Below are positions 33,700 through 44,495 of a DNA stretch of 64,000 bases, in pieces. Both the position numbers and the translations under genes were made by a program. Under the pieces are notes generated by a model that did not search any database, had not been told where the DNA came from, and saw only the letters and a program-made list of their open reading frames with translations. Position 1 is the stretch's first letter, and each line of letters opens with the position of its first letter. Location of the stretch: positions 930,001 through 994,000 of the forward strand of contig NC_087077.1 of assembly GCF_026151205.1 (NCBI RefSeq), written 5' to 3'. This DNA comes from Bolinopsis microptera. Lineage: Eukaryota; Ctenophora; Tentaculata; Lobata; Bolinopsidae.

Positions 33700-34190
33700 A
33701 TTGGAGAGCACACCGACTTAACTGGGTCGTGCTCAGCCTATCATTCAATTCCGCCTAATCTCTTTATGTTTATGAACATGATAGACTGAGGTCCCTGGTC
33801 CCCAGGTAAACACCGACTAGGTCATGTTTTGAAGACGGAAGTTAAATTTGTCCATACTAACTGAGGAGTAAAGAAAACAGTTTACTATAATTCCTAGTCA
33901 AGAACCAGACAATTTACACATGTATATATTTAATTAACGGGTGATAATATTTGTTCCATATATTAGGACCGTCGACGAGTCCAACTTTACTTGTATCACG
34001 TTGCGACCCCCACGGTCGTTTCACTATGGTGAAACGACGATACAGGGGGAGACGCGCACTTCGTGCGCGGCGGGTCATACAACGTATGACAAAACTTTAC
34101 TGGGCTGCGATCAGCCTGTCATTCCGCCTAATCTCTATTTGTAAACATGATAGCCTGAGGTCCCCAGGTAAGTCTGAGAAGAAAGCGGCG
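33700..34190. repeat. Dispersed repeat, two direct copies
   Basis: CAGCCT(A/G)TCATTCC...GCCTAATCTCTAT, then AACATGATAG, CTGAGGTCC and CCAGGTAA, occurs at about 33733-33810 and 34108-34175, with related pieces at 4545-4605 and in reverse at about 34505-34535 and 35405-35435. This is an interspersed family of unknown class. Confidence 0.65.
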
Positions 34191-34390
34191 CGCACTACTT
34201 CGAAGAAATTTAGACGAGTAACATCCGTCAAAATAATCCCCCTATACTCCCCCTAAAATACTAAAACCTAGGACAACATGATATTTTGTGTGATGATGTC
34301 ATGTCATAAATTTTACAGGTTTATACCATTTACTTTACTCAACAAAATTTAATGTAGCAATTTAATATTTTACCTGGGTACCCTAAATAT

Positions 34391-35555
34391 TGCTCTAACC
34401 AGAGCCCTCTCGCTTGCAGTAGCGCGCGACCGCCGTAGTCAGCGCGTCACGCAGTACGCGTATACACATGGCTATGTGAACCCCAGATAATGCTATAATG
34501 TTCGTATACGGCGGAATGACAAGCTGAGCGCCGCCCAGTAATTTAATATTATGCGCGGCTTTACGGCCGGAAGCAATGAGCATATTGTAGGTTTACAACT
34601 TGTAGCGCGATGCACTACTGGGTCGCGCGCGCGCATCCAATAATGCTTCTCGTATGCAGATCGGCGAGATGCGAAGGATTGACATCGTGAATCAAGTTTA
34701 CAACTTACCAGGACGCGCGCCGAGTTGGACTCGTCGACGGAACAGATATTTTACGAGTATCACCCGTTAATGAGCATAGAGCATTACTTACAAATAATCC
34801 ATAAGTTCTGACTGATGAGTGATAAATGATGAACACAAATGCTCATGCTGCAATGATTTTGCTTGTATTATATATATACAATACAAACTACATTAATGTC
34901 GTAGAGCGATGCACAACTGGGTCCGCATTTTATATTCAATATTGCTTTTATGCATTTTAGCAACCACACTTCGTCGGATCGGCATTTCACATAGCCATGT
35001 GTACTTCGTGACGCGCTACTGCAAGCGAGAGGGCTCTGGTTAGAGCAAGATCGGCATTCGGCAAAATGCATTATTTATAAGCCATGCTGAGCTGCGAAGG
35101 ATTCGATTGACTTTGCCGCTTCGACGCACCGCGCAAACTATCATGTACTGTTTACAGTTTACTTCTCAACGAAATTTAAATCGTTACTTTGTTAATTTGC
35201 AAAGCTAGAGCAACAATTTAAAAAGGTATTTGACATCGCTGATCGCGTCGTCAAGATCACAAATCAAAGTTTATTCCATGCTAATCTTGGTAGTTTTTGG
35301 GCTAATTTTTTCCCTACTCTTGCCAAAGGCAAAAAGATCGTAGGGAATAAGTAATCAATCGGGTTTGGATATATAAGGCCAGGTGATCTCAGGCTATCAT
35401 CTTCATTAATAGAGATTCGGCGGATTGACAGGCTGAGTGTTCACATAGCCATGTGTCTACGCGTACTGCGTGACGCGCTTGTTTCACAAGTAGATAGTCT
35501 TTTGCCGCGACGGCGGTCGCGCGCTACTGCAAGCGAGAGGGCTCTGGTTAGAGCA
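34391..35555. repeat. GC-rich inverted repeat, foldback-like, with a third partial copy
   Basis: 34391-34481 is the reverse complement of 35439-35555, apart from about 27 extra bases in the right arm (near 35480-35506). The shared block includes TGCTCTAACCAGAGCCCTCT and CGCGTCACGCAGTACGCGTA. A third copy, in the orientation of the right arm, lies at about 34986-35047. The structure resembles a foldback or nested MITE. No transposase frame is visible. Confidence 0.75.
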
Positions 35556-35599
35556 AGGCTGAGTGCGGCCCAGTAAGCGCGAATCCCACTTATTTATTA

Positions 35600-36645
35600 A
35601 AAACATAGTAGTTAAATATGCTGCACTTTTTTCCAGTCGCACTTTTCACTCGAAAGAATTGATTATACAAGATACAAGTACATCGTAGGGAAAATTGATC
35701 GTTTTGATGAGTTTTAATACTTTCAACACTACTATATAACGAATAATTTGAGATTATGTGACTGATTAAATGCTGAAGATAAAAGAAATATATTCATTTT
35801 GCTAAGATTATGTTTGCGTTTCATTGCTCAACAGCTGTTCAAAGGATCAAATTTAAGAAAATTGATCGTGCGTGGTTTAACCGCGGCGAAATTCTTGTTG
35901 ACTCTTGCAACATTAGAAATTTTACTGCATAGAACTAACAAAAACGAGAAATTATTGACATACGTTGCATGCCACTTTTCGCGCTGATATTTGTGATACG
36001 TAACATGTATCAAAGAAATCGGATATGTCATTTTTCAAGCGAGAAGTGAGAAATTTAAAATCTGAAAAGTGAAAACTGAAGAGTCAGAACTCAAAAAATT
36101 TAAAAATTAAAAACATGTGTCTTTTGACTTCAGCCAATATCTACTACTCTCTAACTAGTGATTCCAAGTATACTGTATACAGACTAAGCTACAGTGATAC
36201 ATATTGTAATCATTTTAAGACTATAGAGTGTAGTTACTTGAAAGTTGAAATAGGTTATAGGATGACCGATGGTAAACAATTAACATCCTTAATCTTTCCT
36301 AGCTCCAGGGTGATTTCAATTTTCAGATCTGTGAAAATATTTAGTCACAAATTAATAAACCCTCTAGACTCTAGAGTCTAGGCTCTTTGTTTGAAGTTTG
36401 ATGTAAACATGAATCATAATTAGAATGTGAATTTTAGAAATTTACAACTCCTCACTACGCCCCTCATGCCAGGTCAAAGTTATCATTGGTTCCATTCCTG
36501 TCAGTTAATTGTATAGAAACAATGCCTCTTCTATCTGCTTCTGTAATGTAGGGTAACTTGGTAACAGTACCAAGATCTGATTTGATACCTCCTTTACAGC
36601 ATCTTCAAAAGCTTAGTAAAGTGATAGGGTTTAGTAATGTCATTC
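35600..36645. other. Region upstream of the non-LTR element, no gene recognised
   Basis: Short open frames at 35799-35987 and 36115-36381 have no family resemblance. Part of this may be the element's 5' region, but I could not set its 5' boundary. A stop at 36647 closes the ORF1 frame. Confidence 0.4.
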
Positions 36646-36649
36646 ATAA

Positions 36650-37687
36650 CTTTTTGTCAGATTCTTAAATCATGGCATAAACTGGTCTGGACACGCTTTC
36701 TTATTACCGATCCTCAGCTGGCTGAACTCTTGCCTTGTAACAAGATATACAGGCAACAGTAGCCATATCCCTCAGCACTGTGACAATGAGGTACTTATTG
36801 ACCCTGAATCAATAATAGTCACTGTGTCTCTTGGTGAAGAACGCACAATAAAGTTCACTCATAAGTCGACTGAAAAGTCCTTAAAGCTCAAAGATGGAAG
36901 TGTGTACGTGATGTCCAGGTTGTCCCAGGAAATCTGGAATCATGGTATTGAACCTCTCACTAATGAAGAAGATGAAGAAGAATCTGATGAGAAAAATTCT
37001 GTGAGGTACAGCTTTACCTTTAGGCATATTGCGCCTTACTACAAAAATAGCACAGTTTTAATTGGGGACTCAAACACTAAATACATTAAATTTGGTAAAG
37101 ATGTTGGAACTCTCGGAAAATGGGTTCCTGGTAAGCGAATGTGGGCTGCTAAAATTGACGATATTCCTGCTCCGAAAGACATAGGCCCTTATCGGAACAT
37201 TGTTATACACACGGGAATCAATGATATTCGGGATGATTCCAACAGACCATCTACTAGAACACTTATTGCTAAGCTTAAGAAGAAATGTAGTGAAATTCAG
37301 CAATTTTATCCTAATAGTAAAGTTCATATTAGTCTACTCTTGCCCACTAAATCACAGTTTGTTAACTCACGTATAGGGGAGTTAAACAGTTTAATTGCCG
37401 ACATGGTTTATAATAGGAAAAACATGTTTATTATAGATAACTCTGTACTAGGTTCTGTTAACGGATGCATGCCTTCTAAGTATGGTCGATTCTCACGTGA
37501 TGGCACACCATTGGTCAATGATGTTGTACATCTCGGAAGAGAAGGCCTGAAAATATTTTGCATGAGTATAAAACGATGTATTGTACAACGTGGTGGAAGT
37601 CAGTCCACGGAAAGATTTAAAGGTGGAAATGGTGACTATAGGAGTGCCCTAAGTAGGGGTAGTAGGGGTGATATCTTACCGATATGA
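36650..37687 (+). CDS. Retrotransposon ORF1: AlkB-like 2OG-Fe(II) oxygenase region plus SGNH hydrolase
   Basis: The frame is open from 36650 and I see no convincing ATG in it before the conserved part. At 36719-37050 the frame reads NSCLVTRY, then IPQHCDNE, then SLGEER, W-N-H-G-I and RYSFTFR. This is the AlkB pattern: H-x-D (His at 36776, Asp at 36782), distal His, and a closing Arg that would bind 2-oxoglutarate. After it comes an SGNH/GDSL fold: VLIGDSN (Ser), HTGINDIR (Asn) and DVVHLG (Asp, His). An esterase domain in ORF1 is established for CR1-type elements; the AlkB-like part is the unusual addition. The stop TGA overlaps the ORF2 start as ATGA. The N-terminus looks truncated or frameshifted at 36647. 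Confidence 0.75.
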   Translation, partial: LFVRFLNHGINWSGHAFLLPILSWLNSCLVTRYTGNSSHIPQHCDNEVLIDPESIIVTVSLGEERTIKFTHKSTEKSLKLKDGSVYVMSRLSQEIWNHGIEPLTNEEDEEESDEKNSVRYSFTFRHIAPYYKNSTVLIGDSNTKYIKFGKDVGTLGKWVPGKRMWAAKIDDIPAPKDIGPYRNIVIHTGINDIRDDSNRPSTRTLIAKLKKKCSEIQQFYPNSKVHISLLLPTKSQFVNSRIGELNSLIADMVYNRKNMFIIDNSVLGSVNGCMPSKYGRFSRDGTPLVNDVVHLGREGLKIFCMSIKRCIVQRGGSQSTERFKGGNGDYRSALSRGSRGDILPI

Positions 37688-39060
37688 CCTCAATAAACTT
37701 TAATATTACAAGAGAGAGATGTCCAGGTTGTGATAGCAATGTACTAAGCCATCATAAAGTCATAATATGTGAGTGTTGCGATACAATATATCATGCCAAA
37801 TGTTCTGAACAGAGCTTTAAATTTGACCATGTTAAACAAATGTGGCACTGCAGTCAATGTTTCGCCTTCAAATCCCAAAGGTACAATCCTTTCAACTCAA
37901 TTATTTATGACAAATATGATCCCAACACTGTAGAAAGAGACGAAGATATGGAGACTATTTCAAACATTCTAAAAGACTGTAGGTCTTATAACATGACAAA
38001 TTTCAACCGGCTGTCAAAAAACATACTTAACCATAACAAGCCGTTTATATCTATTGTGTTTAACAACATTGATGGGAACGCATCTAACTTTGACAGCTTT
38101 ATTACTGATATGAGTCAATATGATGAGAAATTTGCAGTTATTGCGCTAGCTGAAACAAACATTGATGAGGAAAATAAAGATTTATACAAAATTGATGGTT
38201 ACAGCAGTGAGTATAACTCCAAAACTGATGGGAAAAAGAAAGGTAGTGGCCTTGGTGTATATATTGACAATAAGTACCAATACAGCCGAATCGAAAAGTT
38301 ATGTAAATGCTCTGACAATCTTGAAACACTTTTTGTTGAGATCACTAACACAGAGGTTCCACAGATTGCTGGTGTTGTCTACAGGCCCCCTAGTGGTGAT
38401 ATTCTAGATGCACTTGCTGAGCTTGACGTGTTGATGAAATTCCTACCGTCTAATAATGTAGCCTTGACAGGTGACTTCAATGTTGATCTTTTGGCCCAGG
38501 GACGAAACATAGCTGAATTTGAACAAACTATCTACAGTAACAATTTAATCCCTTTGATATCGATTGCCACCCATGCCAAGCCGGGTTGCAACGAAAGCTT
38601 AATTGATAATATTTTAGTGAACTCTACTGAGCGTGTCTTAGGATCTGGAATTCTTGAATCCAAGATTTCCCATCATAACCCAATCTTCTGTTTCATATCG
38701 TGTAATACTAAAGAGAGTCCAAATGATACCAAACTTAAACCTAAGTATGATTACTGTGAGTCTAATATAGAAAGCTTCCTTAATGATATTGGAAGGGATA
38801 TCTACCGATCGAACTTTTCGTATGATGAGGAAGGTTTTGAAAAATTTGTCGAAACTGTCCATGAAAAAATCGAACTGAATTTCAAATTGGACTCTACTGC
38901 TGGTTTTCAATCAAAACGCAATAGATTGATGAATCCATGGATCACTTCTGCGTTAATTAAATCTGTGTTTACTAAAGGCTTTCACTACAAGCGATGGAAG
39001 GCTTCGTGTACCAAAATCAACCCATTAGGTGAGGAAACTTTATATCTTAAGTATATATAA
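37684..39060 (+). CDS. Retrotransposon ORF2, N-terminal part: PHD finger and AP-type endonuclease
   Basis: The start codon overlaps the ORF1 stop (ATGA). Residues about 13-60 form a C4HC3 PHD-type finger (CPGC, CECC, HAKC, WHCSQC). From about residue 120 lies an exonuclease-endonuclease-phosphatase domain, with FNNIDGN, ALAETNID, KGSGLGVYI, GVVYRPPSG and LTGDFNVDL, and a terminal SHHNPIF; these cover the usual Glu, Asp/Asn and His residues. This enzyme nicks target DNA for target-primed reverse transcription. The frame ends at TAA 39058-39060 inside a TATATA run and continues in the next frame. Confidence 0.88.
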   Translation: MTSINFNITRERCPGCDSNVLSHHKVIICECCDTIYHAKCSEQSFKFDHVKQMWHCSQCFAFKSQRYNPFNSIIYDKYDPNTVERDEDMETISNILKDCRSYNMTNFNRLSKNILNHNKPFISIVFNNIDGNASNFDSFITDMSQYDEKFAVIALAETNIDEENKDLYKIDGYSSEYNSKTDGKKKGSGLGVYIDNKYQYSRIEKLCKCSDNLETLFVEITNTEVPQIAGVVYRPPSGDILDALAELDVLMKFLPSNNVALTGDFNVDLLAQGRNIAEFEQTIYSNNLIPLISIATHAKPGCNESLIDNILVNSTERVLGSGILESKISHHNPIFCFISCNTKESPNDTKLKPKYDYCESNIESFLNDIGRDIYRSNFSYDEEGFEKFVETVHEKIELNFKLDSTAGFQSKRNRLMNPWITSALIKSVFTKGFHYKRWKASCTKINPLGEETLYLKYI

Positions 39061-41122
39061 TAAGGAGTATCGTTCTATCCTAAACAAAGCTATAAAATCT
39101 GCGAAAAAAGCCCACTATGGAAAAAAATTTGAACTTGCTAAAGGAAATATTAAAAAAACCTGGGAATTGATTAACGAACTCAGGGGTAAATCTAAAAAAG
39201 ATATAAAAGCATCATTCTTAATTGATGGTCGAATTGTAACTGAACGCCGTGAGATTGCTAACGGATTTAACATCTACTTCTCGTCTATTGCTCGTAATCT
39301 TAATTCAAAAGTTCAATCTTCTGTACCATCTCGTACGGTAACTGATGGCAATTTTATTAAGACGAAGTTTAAACAATACCTCAAGGGCAGAGAAAGAATA
39401 GTGAACTCTTTTTTTCTCAGCCCCTGTGACGAGGAAGAGATAAGTAAAATCATTGGTAGCCTTGAAAATGGGAAGGCAAGTGATATCTCTGTTAAAGTCT
39501 TAAAAAAGAGTGTAAATTATCTGTCTGGTCATATCTCTAGATTCTTTAATTGGTTCTTGGACAATGGGTTCTTTCCAAACAAGCTTAAAACGGGCTCTAT
39601 TACACCAATTTATAAAAAAGGAGACTCACGATGCCTTGATAACTATCGACCTGTTTCTACATTACCGATATTTGGAAAAATACTTGAAAAAATAATCTAT
39701 AATAGGTTATATAATTACCTCAGTGCTATGAACGTGATTTATGATCGACAATTTGGTTTTAGAAAACAACACTCAACATCTCATGCCGTAAACTATTCTG
39801 TCAATAAAATACTTAATGAGATTGAACAGAAAAATCATGTAATTGGAATATTTATTGATCTAAGTAAAGCATTTGACACAATTGAGCACGATAAACTCCT
39901 GCATAAACTTGAACACTATGGAGTAAGAGGTATTGCACTGAAAACTCTTGCTAGCTATTTAACAAACCGTAGCCAAGTAACTTCTTTTCAAACTGAAAAG
40001 TCGGACAAGTGTTCAGTTGAGTATGGTGTACCCCAGGGGTCAGTGTTAGGACCTCTACTATTTCTGATTTATATAAATGATATTGTGAGCTCCTCAAGCT
40101 TGGCTGAATTCGTCCTGTTTGCTGATGATACAAATATTTTTGTGATAGGTAGTTCAGCACAGGAAGCTTTTGAAAAAGCTAATCATGTAATGAAACAAGT
40201 CAGTAACTATATGGAGTCTAACAAGTTACATATAAATGCAGGGAAAAGTTGTTATATGCATTTTCAGCCAGGTTTGTCAAGAGCAACACAGACCTGTGCC
40301 AGAACACGGCCCTTTAACAGGAATCTAACGATTTTAATAGATGGCAAAAAGCTAGAAAAAGTTCAATGTACAAAGTTTCTTGGGGTGATAATAGACGAAC
40401 AGCTAAGCTGGGAACCACATCTTAATCATTTATCTTTAAAGCTGAACTCCAGTATTGTATCGATTAAGAGAATTTGCAAATTCATTCCCAAATCTGAATA
40501 TTTGAAACTATACAATGCTCTTTTTATGTCACATCTTAGCTATTGTATAAGTTGCTGGGGTGGGATCCCTAAACATAAGCTGAATAAAATCTTTGCAATT
40601 CAAAAACGATGTATAAGACTGCTATTTGGTAACATTCCCAATTTTGATCATAAAGAATACTATTTAACCTGTGCACGTTCAAGAACTTATAACGAACATA
40701 TGGCTAGCAAGAACTACTGTCTTGAACACACTAAACCGCTATTCACCGAGCAGAAAATTATGAACCTGGAGAATCTGCACATGTACCATACATTTATGGA
40801 ATTATTCAAAATTCTTAAATTTGATGTCCCCCAGTCGATTAAAGATCTTTTCAAGTTCTGTCCTAGAAATGAAAAACTTCGTCTGATTGTCCCATTACTG
40901 AGGTTAGATATCTCCCAACAAAACTTTTTGTACACCTCTACGAAAATTTGGAATGACCTCAGCCCCTATGTATTCGAAATATGTGATGCTAATGTAGATG
41001 GGTTGATAATCCCGGGTTCTTCCAAGAATTCAGACTTATCAGCTTCGTCAGGTGTTATTAAATCTAACCTTAAAAAGCACTTGCTATCCCTCCAAAATCG
41101 AGATGACCCTAATACATGGTAA
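39029..41122 (+). pseudogene. Retrotransposon ORF2, C-terminal part: reverse transcriptase (frameshifted from the endonuclease part)
   Basis: The RT domain is complete: GSITPIYKKGD, NYRPVSTLP, QFGFRKQHST, FIDLSKAFDTI, GVPQGSVLGPLLF, FVLFADDTN (catalytic FADD) and KFLGVIID. The region after it contains SYCISCWGG, common in this group. The frame is +1 to the endonuclease part, and the join falls in a TATATA tract at about 39050-39058. Two bases more (one TA) or one base fewer would restore a single ORF2. So this copy is probably inactive, or the shift is an assembly error. The stop is TAA at 41120-41122. Confidence 0.85.
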
Positions 41123-41524
41123 CTAATCTATATTATATCTCAAACTCTACATCCGGTACGGCTATGCACACATGATATCTCTCTCTGCCATGAAACATGG
41201 CTAACCTTTTAAACTGTGATTCAAAACCTAAAGCTAAACTAAAACTCAACTGGGCTCTCCTTTGTCACCAAACTAAACCAATAAGTAATTTAAGATTATT
41301 ATATTTTTCTATATTTGTATACTGTAATTAGTATATTGACGTAGTGGATGGTTGAGGGGGTTTCAAGCACAGGTCACTCTCAAATCCTAAAGATAAGCAG
41401 TGGCCTTCGGCACTTGAAACCTCTTCAAACCTCCCCTGATTTATTTATTATTGATATTGTTTGATTGTGCCGTAAAAATAAATATTTGTTTTATTAAATA
41501 TTTGTTTTATTAAAAGTCTGACGT

Positions 41525-44010
41525 GTACAATAACAATATTCCGTTCCAGACACCTTTTAGTTAGAATTAAAATCTGTTTTAAAATTGTGTCTGAAGACAT
41601 ACCTCATACATGAAGTCATAGAGTTAAGGACATCTTTTGAAGCAAATAGGATGCCTATAAATGTCTTTGAGTAGCATTTATGAATATGAAAGTCTCTACT
41701 TCCACAACAAGCTTAGAACCCAAGATGATGTTACCAGCTCAAGTTCTAATAACGAAGCTAGTTCTCAAAATGCCTGTGTATAAGCTCATACAGGCAGTCC
41801 AGTTTCTGTTTCTACAATTCTTATGATTGACTATGGGAATTGCACAAACTGAGATGCCTGAGTGTACGGCCCCTCCTTCTATGTTTATTAGGTTTGGTAC
41901 CCTTCTGGCCTGGCCTTTTCAATTCAATTCAATGAGTATAAGTAAGTACTCATAGAAACCGACCTCCAATAGGCAAAACAATCTCTAGAATTATCTTGAA
42001 TTATTTAAGTAATGAGGGCTTTGTTTCATGTGACCATTTTTGTATCAGGCATTTAATTTATGACCTGAGATAGCAGATCATGAAAACATAAGTTACTAAT
42101 CTAATGATAACTGCAAACGTCGTGTGCATCCAGTCAGTATGGCAATACAATAATATAATATCCACATAAATGGGTCCACATAAATGTGAAGCACCATAGC
42201 TATACATGTCTGCACATAAGCTAAGAGCCTGTTTGGTCCATTAGTGGAAAGTTGTTGATACCGTTGTTCCTGTGCCAAACTTTCCTTCTGCTTGATAATT
42301 CTATAAATAACTTAGATAAATCCATTCTAAATGTAAATTGGTTTTACTGAAAAATATAAGTTAGTTCTGCTTGGAAGTTTGTTTCACTTTTTCAGTTCTT
42401 ATGCAAAGTTTATTTCACAATTCACATGTAAATATGTATCTCGATTATTTTTTAGTTTTTCCTAGTCTACAGCAACATAACATGATTTGTGTTGCTTTCT
42501 TAGTCGTTCGCATTTTGTTCGTTCTCAATTGTCACAATTAGTCTGTACGTTTATATTTAAGTTATGAGGTCGGCCTTCTAGAAGAGTTTGACATCACAAG
42601 CTGAGCTTCTGAGTTTTAATCGTTTAGAAACGAGATGGAATTGTTATTAAAAAGACCCATTATAGTACAGAACAACAATTCAAGATAAACACGAAAAATC
42701 CCCTAACTTGTATGACCAATGACTGAAAGTTCCAGTAATCTATGAGATTCTATCCTATATCTGTTGACACCCTAGCTACTTCAATGGGGGCATGCCATTC
42801 GACCCCAGGCGGGGCAGAGTATCTTTCATGATAAGAATAGCACCTATCCTGTCCCAAAATGTATAAATGATTATGTGTTTGCACTTGTAGGCCTGCTGCT
42901 GAATCAACCAAAATTAGCATATTCTCTGTAATTATCTTAAACTTATCGTCTGCAGTTGTTTGATATCATGTTGATAACAAAGTATACTCTCAAATAATGT
43001 TGTATCGCCTACTAGGTATACTGAGCTTAAAAGAAATTGCTAGAATCACAAACATTTAGCAGAATACCATAATGAACTGGGCACTACAATGTGGTACCTG
43101 GCGAAACAGTATAACTATGTGTTACACAGTCAGTAACTGTGGAAGATAAGAGTTGTGTCAGATAACATTATGTTGTCCGCCTTTGGATGGCTTCATCTTG
43201 ATCTCGTGCGGCCAGATTGACCCGCTTGTGGCCTGTGAATTCCTGTGGTTAGCATATGTTGTGTTTGTCTGTGATTCTTGTTAAATATGTTCATTGGTCG
43301 GTGTTTACTGTTCAACAGCTGATAACGATTGGCGTTTGAAGAGTCGCTCGGTCTGTTTTACCATGTTTGGCTTTTGCATGCTTGTTTCATTGCATCAATG
43401 TTTAGGAAGTTGTATTTTAAGCATCTTTGTTCCTAGAAACGTTAACAATTTAAAAAATTTCGGTGCACAAAAGCGGTTCTTTATTAAAGTTAAGCTGCAT
43501 GACGTGATGTATGTGAAGTTACATAAAATACAATTACACCTATTCTGCCCATAATTCTTTAATTACTTCCTCTAACTGCGTCACAGCTGTATTGACGTTG
43601 AATTTCAGCCAATTTAGATCGTCAAAAAGCACAATTTGCACTTTAACTGCCATTAGTTGCCAGATAGACTGCCTTGTTGCCATCGTGAACATTCTGATGT
43701 TCTAAAAACGTTACCTTAATCCGGCTCAGTCCACAGTATACCTGGCTGCTACCAGTTCCAGATCACATGTTCTCTCAGCTACTAAAAAGTGCACAAAAAA
43801 GCCAAATAGTCTGATAACGAAGTTAAAGTTCCTCAGTTCTTCCACATTACTGCCGTGCAAGGGCCACCGATCCAATCATCTTCTCATCATAGAACCGAGA
43901 ACAATACCACTACTACGACCAGTACAGATACAATTAAGTGAAATAAGATATCCAGGGACTCCCCTGGAGTACTCCCAAACTTCAGCTCAACCAACCAGAG
44001 TTACATCCCA
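41525..44010. other. Intergenic sequence, no gene recognised
   Basis: AT-rich sequence without a supportable exon. Open frames of 60-86 codons (42096-42278 minus, 43294-43554 plus) have no domain, splice context or hydrophobic pattern that I can defend. Confidence 0.4.
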
Positions 44011-44014
44011 CGGT

Positions 44015-44143
44015 CATTGACCAATCAGAGTTCACCGTGAAGGTCACGTGACAATGCCATTGACCAATCACAGTTGAGCGTGAAGGTCACGTGACAATGC
44101 CATTGACCAATCACAGTTGAGCGTGAAGGTCACGTGATGTGAC
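44015..44143 (+). promoter_or_regulatory. Three 43-bp repeats with CCAAT box, AGGTCA half-site and CACGTG E-box
   Basis: Unit starts at 44015, 44058 and 44101. Each contains CATTGACCAATCA (CCAAT), then GTGAAGGTCACGTGA, in which AGGTCA overlaps the E-box CACGTG. The cluster ends about 145 bp before an ATG at 44287. A tandemly repeated promoter or enhancer is the likely role (inference). Similar motifs recur at about 45818-45870 (CACGTGCTGATTGGTG and ACACGTGAC). Confidence 0.5.
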
Positions 44144-44286
44144 AAGTTACCAGATCCAGCCCCCTGACATCTGGAGAAAGGTATTGTACTAGTCTCAGAT
44201 GAGAAATTGGCTGCCACAGTGTATAGAATGTGTTGTACATTTTGATTAACTGGAGTAGACCAGTTGTTTAATAATTCAACGCTGGA

Positions 44287-44495
44287 ATGCTTTCGTCATC
44301 TTTCTCTCAAAAAATGCGAGTTTGGGTTTTTATTTATAGTGTTTTCCTCATGGCTGAATTTTTGTGGTTTTTAGTCCTGTTGGCAGAGTTCTATTATCTG
44401 CAATACCCAACTACCTCACAGGCAGTTACAAGCGGTTTTACTGTTTCAGAGTGGCTACCATACCCTGAGTTAGCTGTATCAACTATTATTGTCGG
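44287..44495 (+). CDS. Candidate first coding exon, hydrophobic N-terminus
   Basis: ATG at 44287; 69 codons plus two bases to a donor (GTCGG/GTAATT). The peptide has a long hydrophobic stretch (about residues 12-33, VWVFIYSVFLMAEFLWFLVLLA). The exon ends in phase 2 and the exon at 45945 starts with the single base needed to complete the codon. No family recognised; a hydrophobic start is unexpected for a RhoGEF, so it may belong to another gene or be spurious. Confidence 0.25.

Larger units (their letters stand above)
36650..41520 (+). mobile_element. CR1/L2-like non-LTR retrotransposon with AlkB-like and SGNH domains in ORF1
   Basis: Components in order: ORF1 (36650-37687), ORF2 split by a frameshift (37684-39060 and 39029-41122), and a 3' UTR to about 41520. 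The UTR ends in GATTGTGCCGTAAAAATAAA and two copies of an ATATTTGTTTTATTAA unit. Short terminal tandem units rather than long poly-A are typical of the CR1/L2 group. The 5' end is not defined, and the open frame is cut by a stop at 36647. 3'-only copies of the family occur at 4605-4975 and 15023-15650. Confidence 0.88.

Noticed and set aside
37070-40935. Minus-strand and out-of-frame plus-strand open frames within the LINE
   Set aside because: Shadows of ORF1 and ORF2; no independent support.
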